From a candidate division LCP-89 bacterium (lineage in GTDB: Bacteria; Electryoneota; B3-LCP): a stretch of DNA of 8,335 nucleotides. The stretch spans positions 1-8,335 of the forward strand of contig JALGZU010000127.1 in the NCBI GenBank assembly GCA_025774735.1, written 5' to 3'. Numbering within the stretch: the first letter of the stretch is position 1; each line of letters opens with the position of its first letter. Positions 6,930 to 8,335 of the stretch are shown piece by piece. The notes under the pieces are model-generated. The model saw only the letters and a program-made list of their open reading frames with translations, was not told the origin of the DNA and did no database searches. The position numbers and the translations under genes are program-made.

Positions 6930-6947
6930 TAATGAAATAGTTCACTA
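6930..6947. promoter_or_regulatory. Candidate upstream Rex operator
   Basis: TAATGAA-ATAG-TTCACTA is an 18-base inverted repeat whose arms agree at 6 of 7 positions. It fits the known Rex pattern TTGTGAA-N4-TTCACAA at 5 of 7 (left) and 6 of 7 (right) positions. It ends 5 bases before the rex -35 box, and its centre is 53 bases (about five helical turns) from the second site. Confidence 0.45.
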
Positions 6948-6952
6948 ACTAC

Positions 6953-6982
6953 TTGACTTCAACCCCAGAAATACATTATTTT
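6953..6982 (+). promoter_or_regulatory. Sigma70-like promoter of rex
   Basis: TTGACT (6953-6958, 5 of 6) is followed after 18 bases by TATTTT (6977-6982, 4 of 6); TTATTT one base earlier gives a 17-base spacer. The predicted start is near 6989, inside the downstream Rex operator, giving a leader of about 20 bases. Confidence 0.5.
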
Positions 6983-7000
6983 ATGTTATATCATTAACAA
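6983..7000. promoter_or_regulatory. Candidate Rex operator over the rex transcription start
   Basis: ATGTTAT-ATCA-TTAACAA is an 18-base inverted repeat. The right arm is a perfect Rex half-site and the left matches 5 of 7 in the pattern TTGTTAA-N4-TTAACAA. It lies directly after the -10 box and touches the Shine-Dalgarno sequence, an ideal place for repression. Self-regulation by Rex is common in the family. Confidence 0.65.
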
Positions 7001-7005
7001 AGGAG
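7001..7005 (+). promoter_or_regulatory. Ribosome binding site of rex
   Basis: AGGAG sits 5 bases before the GTG at 7011 (AAAGGAGACGGG then GTG). It decides this start, since no ATG is near. Confidence 0.75.
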
Positions 7006-7010
7006 ACGGG

Positions 7011-7673
7011 GTGACAGACAGGTCTGTTAAGAAGAAAATTCCCCAGATGACGATCACCCGCTTAGCTCAGTATCTGAACTGCGTGAGCCTGTTGCCGCGG
7101 GATTTATATGACGAGATTTCTTCAAAGGAACTGGCGGCCAAAATAGATCTTAAGCCGACCCAGGTCCGCCAGGATTTTCATCATTTTGGTGGATTCGGGC
7201 AGGCCGGCTACCGCTACAAAGTTAGCGATTTAATCAATGGAATTGAGGCGATTTTGGGGTTGGATCGCCAGCAGAATATGATCATCGTCGGGGTGGGCCA
7301 CCTCGGCCAGGCACTGGCGAATTACCGAAAGTTCGAAGCTCTGGGCTTGAGCTTGGTCGGTCTTTTCGACACCAATCCCCGATTGATCGGGATGGCGTTC
7401 CGGGACGTGAAGGTTCGAGATATCGATGAGATACCCCCGGTTGTGAGAAACGAGAATGTCACCATCGGCATCATCGCAACTCCGACGGAAGCCGCCCAGA
7501 AATCCGCAGATCTCCTCGTGGCGGCGGGCATAAAAGGGATCTGGAACTTCTCACCCATTAACCTGACAGCGCCGCCTGACGTGATCGTGCAGAACGAACA
7601 CCTGTCGGTTGGTTTGATGACCCTCTCGTACAAGCTGAAGCGGTTGACCCAGGACGCCACCGGGTCAGAATAA
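7011..7673 (+). CDS. rex: Redox-sensing transcriptional repressor Rex
   Basis: Rex is a dimeric repressor that leaves DNA when the NADH/NAD+ ratio rises, controlling fermentation and respiration genes. The N-terminal winged helix (about 10-75) contains TITRLAQYL, ISSKELAAKI and the recognition helix PTQVRQDF, then HHFGGFGQAGYRY. The Rossmann domain has IIVGVGHLGQAL (91-102) with the GxGxxG turn and D120 (LFD) at the end of the second strand, typical of NAD(H) binding. IIATPTE (154-160) and the NFSP block (179-182) are family features, and the C-terminal helix swaps between subunits. Length 220 is normal. The recognition-helix region reads QVRQDFHHFG rather than the common QVRKDLSYFG, resembling some divergent Rex proteins. 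The GTG start is supported by the Shine-Dalgarno sequence. The gene is monocistronic, with its own terminator and likely self-regulation. Confidence 0.95.
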   Translation: MTDRSVKKKIPQMTITRLAQYLNCVSLLPRDLYDEISSKELAAKIDLKPTQVRQDFHHFGGFGQAGYRYKVSDLINGIEAILGLDRQQNMIIVGVGHLGQALANYRKFEALGLSLVGLFDTNPRLIGMAFRDVKVRDIDEIPPVVRNENVTIGIIATPTEAAQKSADLLVAAGIKGIWNFSPINLTAPPDVIVQNEHLSVGLMTLSYKLKRLTQDATGSE

Positions 7674-7697
7674 AACCGGAAAAACAACAGACATACA

Positions 7698-7726
7698 AAA
7701 AGGCGACCGTGGGTCGCCTTTTCTTT
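7698..7726. terminator. Rho-independent terminator of rex, probably bidirectional
   Basis: A perfect 11-bp stem (AAAAGGCGACC, 7698-7708, with GGTCGCCTTTT, 7712-7722) closes a 3-base loop. TTTTCTTT follows on the plus strand and TTTTTG on the minus strand. It lies 24 bases after the rex stop and about 50 bases after the stop of the opposing permease gene, so it can end both transcripts. Confidence 0.92.
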
Positions 7727-7775
7727 ACATCTTACCTGCGATCGTGAAAGTGTGAGCCTTTTCTCTGACCTCCTT

Positions 7776-8335
7776 TCACCGGTTCACGATTTGACGAATG
7801 ATAAAACTAAACACGAACAGTGCTACCGCGACCAGGATGACAGTCGCCCCCGTCGCCGACAAATGAGAGGTAAAGCCCCGCAACCGAAGCTAAAACCGCC
7901 ACGATAATGGACCACCAGAAGAGACCGCTGGCGCTGCGGGCGAGATTTCTGCCGGCCGCAGCAGGGACGACCAGCAGCGCAGTCACCAGAAGTAGACCTA
8001 CAGCCCGCAGGCTGATCATGACCAGGAGTGCCAGGAGTATGCCGTAGGCCATCTCCCAGGGGGTAGACCGGATGCCCCGGGAGTGAGCCATGGGCGGATT
8101 GATGGCGAGTAGCAGCAGTCGGTTGAATCCGATGCCCTGAAAAGCCAGGATTCCCAGGAATAGAGCCAGTATGATCCACAACTCAGTTGCATCAATCGCG
8201 AGAATATCCCCGAAGAGGATCCCTTCGAAGTAACGCACCAGCCCCTTGCGAGCAGAGACGATCACGATACCCAGGGCGACTACGGCGGCAAAAAAAACCC
8301 CGATGACTGTATCGGTGGATAGTTCCGCCTTCCGG
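7776..8335 (-). CDS. ABC-3 family metal-ion (zinc/manganese/iron) transporter permease, partial and apparently frameshifted
   Basis: Membrane permease of a metal ABC importer (ZnuB / TroC / MntB type). The reading frame is open to the window edge, so the true start lies beyond 8335. Diagnostic stretches in order are STDTVIGVFFAAVVALGIVI (8320-8261), the LFGDIL block near 8210, PPMAHSRGI, then hydrophobic segments LLALLVMISLRAVGLLLVTA and LVVPAAAGRNLARS, and finally VAGLYLSF. In this frame the protein ends in a hydrophilic, unfamily-like tail (stop at 7807). The neighbouring frame instead encodes ATVILVAVALFVF then SFIIRQIVNR with a stop at 7776, the expected last membrane helix. One extra base, for example in the C run at 7847-7851, or two missing bases nearby, explains this. 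Metal specificity cannot be read, and the ATPase and binding protein are not in the window. Confidence 0.85.

Larger units (their letters stand above)
6604..7010. other. Divergent intergenic region between trpS and rex
   Basis: 407 bases, markedly AT-rich compared with the genes. It contains the trpS promoter (minus strand), the rex promoter (plus strand), two Rex-operator-like repeats, a nested inverted repeat beside the trpS -35 box and a CACAATTGTG palindrome (6714-6723). The middle (about 6725-6925) has several A/T runs and a short ATCGT / ACGAT inverted repeat (6752-6768). I see no convincing gene or structured RNA there. An antisense open frame (plus strand) that crosses from trpS to 6798 shows no coding evidence. 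Confidence 0.8.

Noticed and set aside
7768..7776. A strong AAGGAGGT on the minus strand directly after the permease stop, suggesting a following gene
   Set aside because: No ATG, GTG or TTG follows at a workable distance before the terminator, so no gene can be supported.
7741..7790. Inverted copies ATCGTGAA (7741-7748) and TTCACGAT (7783-7790), with a third TTCACGAT at 6761-6768
   Set aside because: Eight-base matches with a 34-base loop, one arm lying in the permease coding end; too weak to call a site, and the third copy has no shared context.
7823..8179. A 118-codon minus-strand frame overlapping the permease
   Set aside because: It is rich in Gly/Pro/Arg with no membrane character, and is the out-of-frame shadow of the permease.

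Overview
The window is ordinary bacterial chromosome, about half GC and densely coding, with no mobile element, CRISPR array, rRNA or tRNA that I can see. It looks like an uncultured bacterium, possibly from the Fibrobacteres-Chlorobi-Bacteroidetes (FCB) side of the tree. The hints are the cmk / ispH / rpsA order, an IspH whose third-cysteine region (CSFVNRRQKEL then REFA) recalls Bacteroidetes/Chlorobi IspH more than the proteobacterial form, and an uncharacterised Rossmann protein in the operon. This placement is an inference from memory and is weak.

From 6603 down to 1 runs one long minus-strand gene string: trpS, scpA, scpB, a 571-residue NAD(P)-binding-like protein of unknown function, cmk, plsC, ispH, and the first 44 codons of a gene that is most likely rpsA (ribosomal protein S1). 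Several junctions are translationally coupled: ATGA between trpS and scpA, GTGA between the unknown gene and cmk, TGATG between cmk and plsC, and a 2-base gap between plsC and ispH. The larger gaps are 71, 41 and 90 bases. The set joins tRNA charging, chromosome condensation (ScpAB), CMP recycling, phospholipid acylation, isoprenoid synthesis and translation, so it reads as a growth operon.

A 407-base AT-rich divergent region (6604-7010) separates trpS from rex, which runs on the plus strand. It holds a good sigma70-like promoter for the trpS operon and one for rex. Two 18-bp inverted repeats resemble Rex operators: one lies over the rex start site and one just upstream of its -35 box. Rex therefore probably controls its own gene.

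Rex ends at a strong hairpin terminator that can work in both directions. It faces the 3' end of a minus-strand ABC-3 family metal-ion permease gene (7776 to beyond 8335), whose conserved C-terminus has been moved to another frame by an apparent indel near a run of five Cs.

The observations most worth a second look are the TrpRS iron-sulfur-like motif with a histidine in place of its fourth cysteine, the paired Rex operators, the unknown 571-residue protein inside an essential-gene operon, the permease frameshift, and the 27-residue repeat at the start of the presumed S1.
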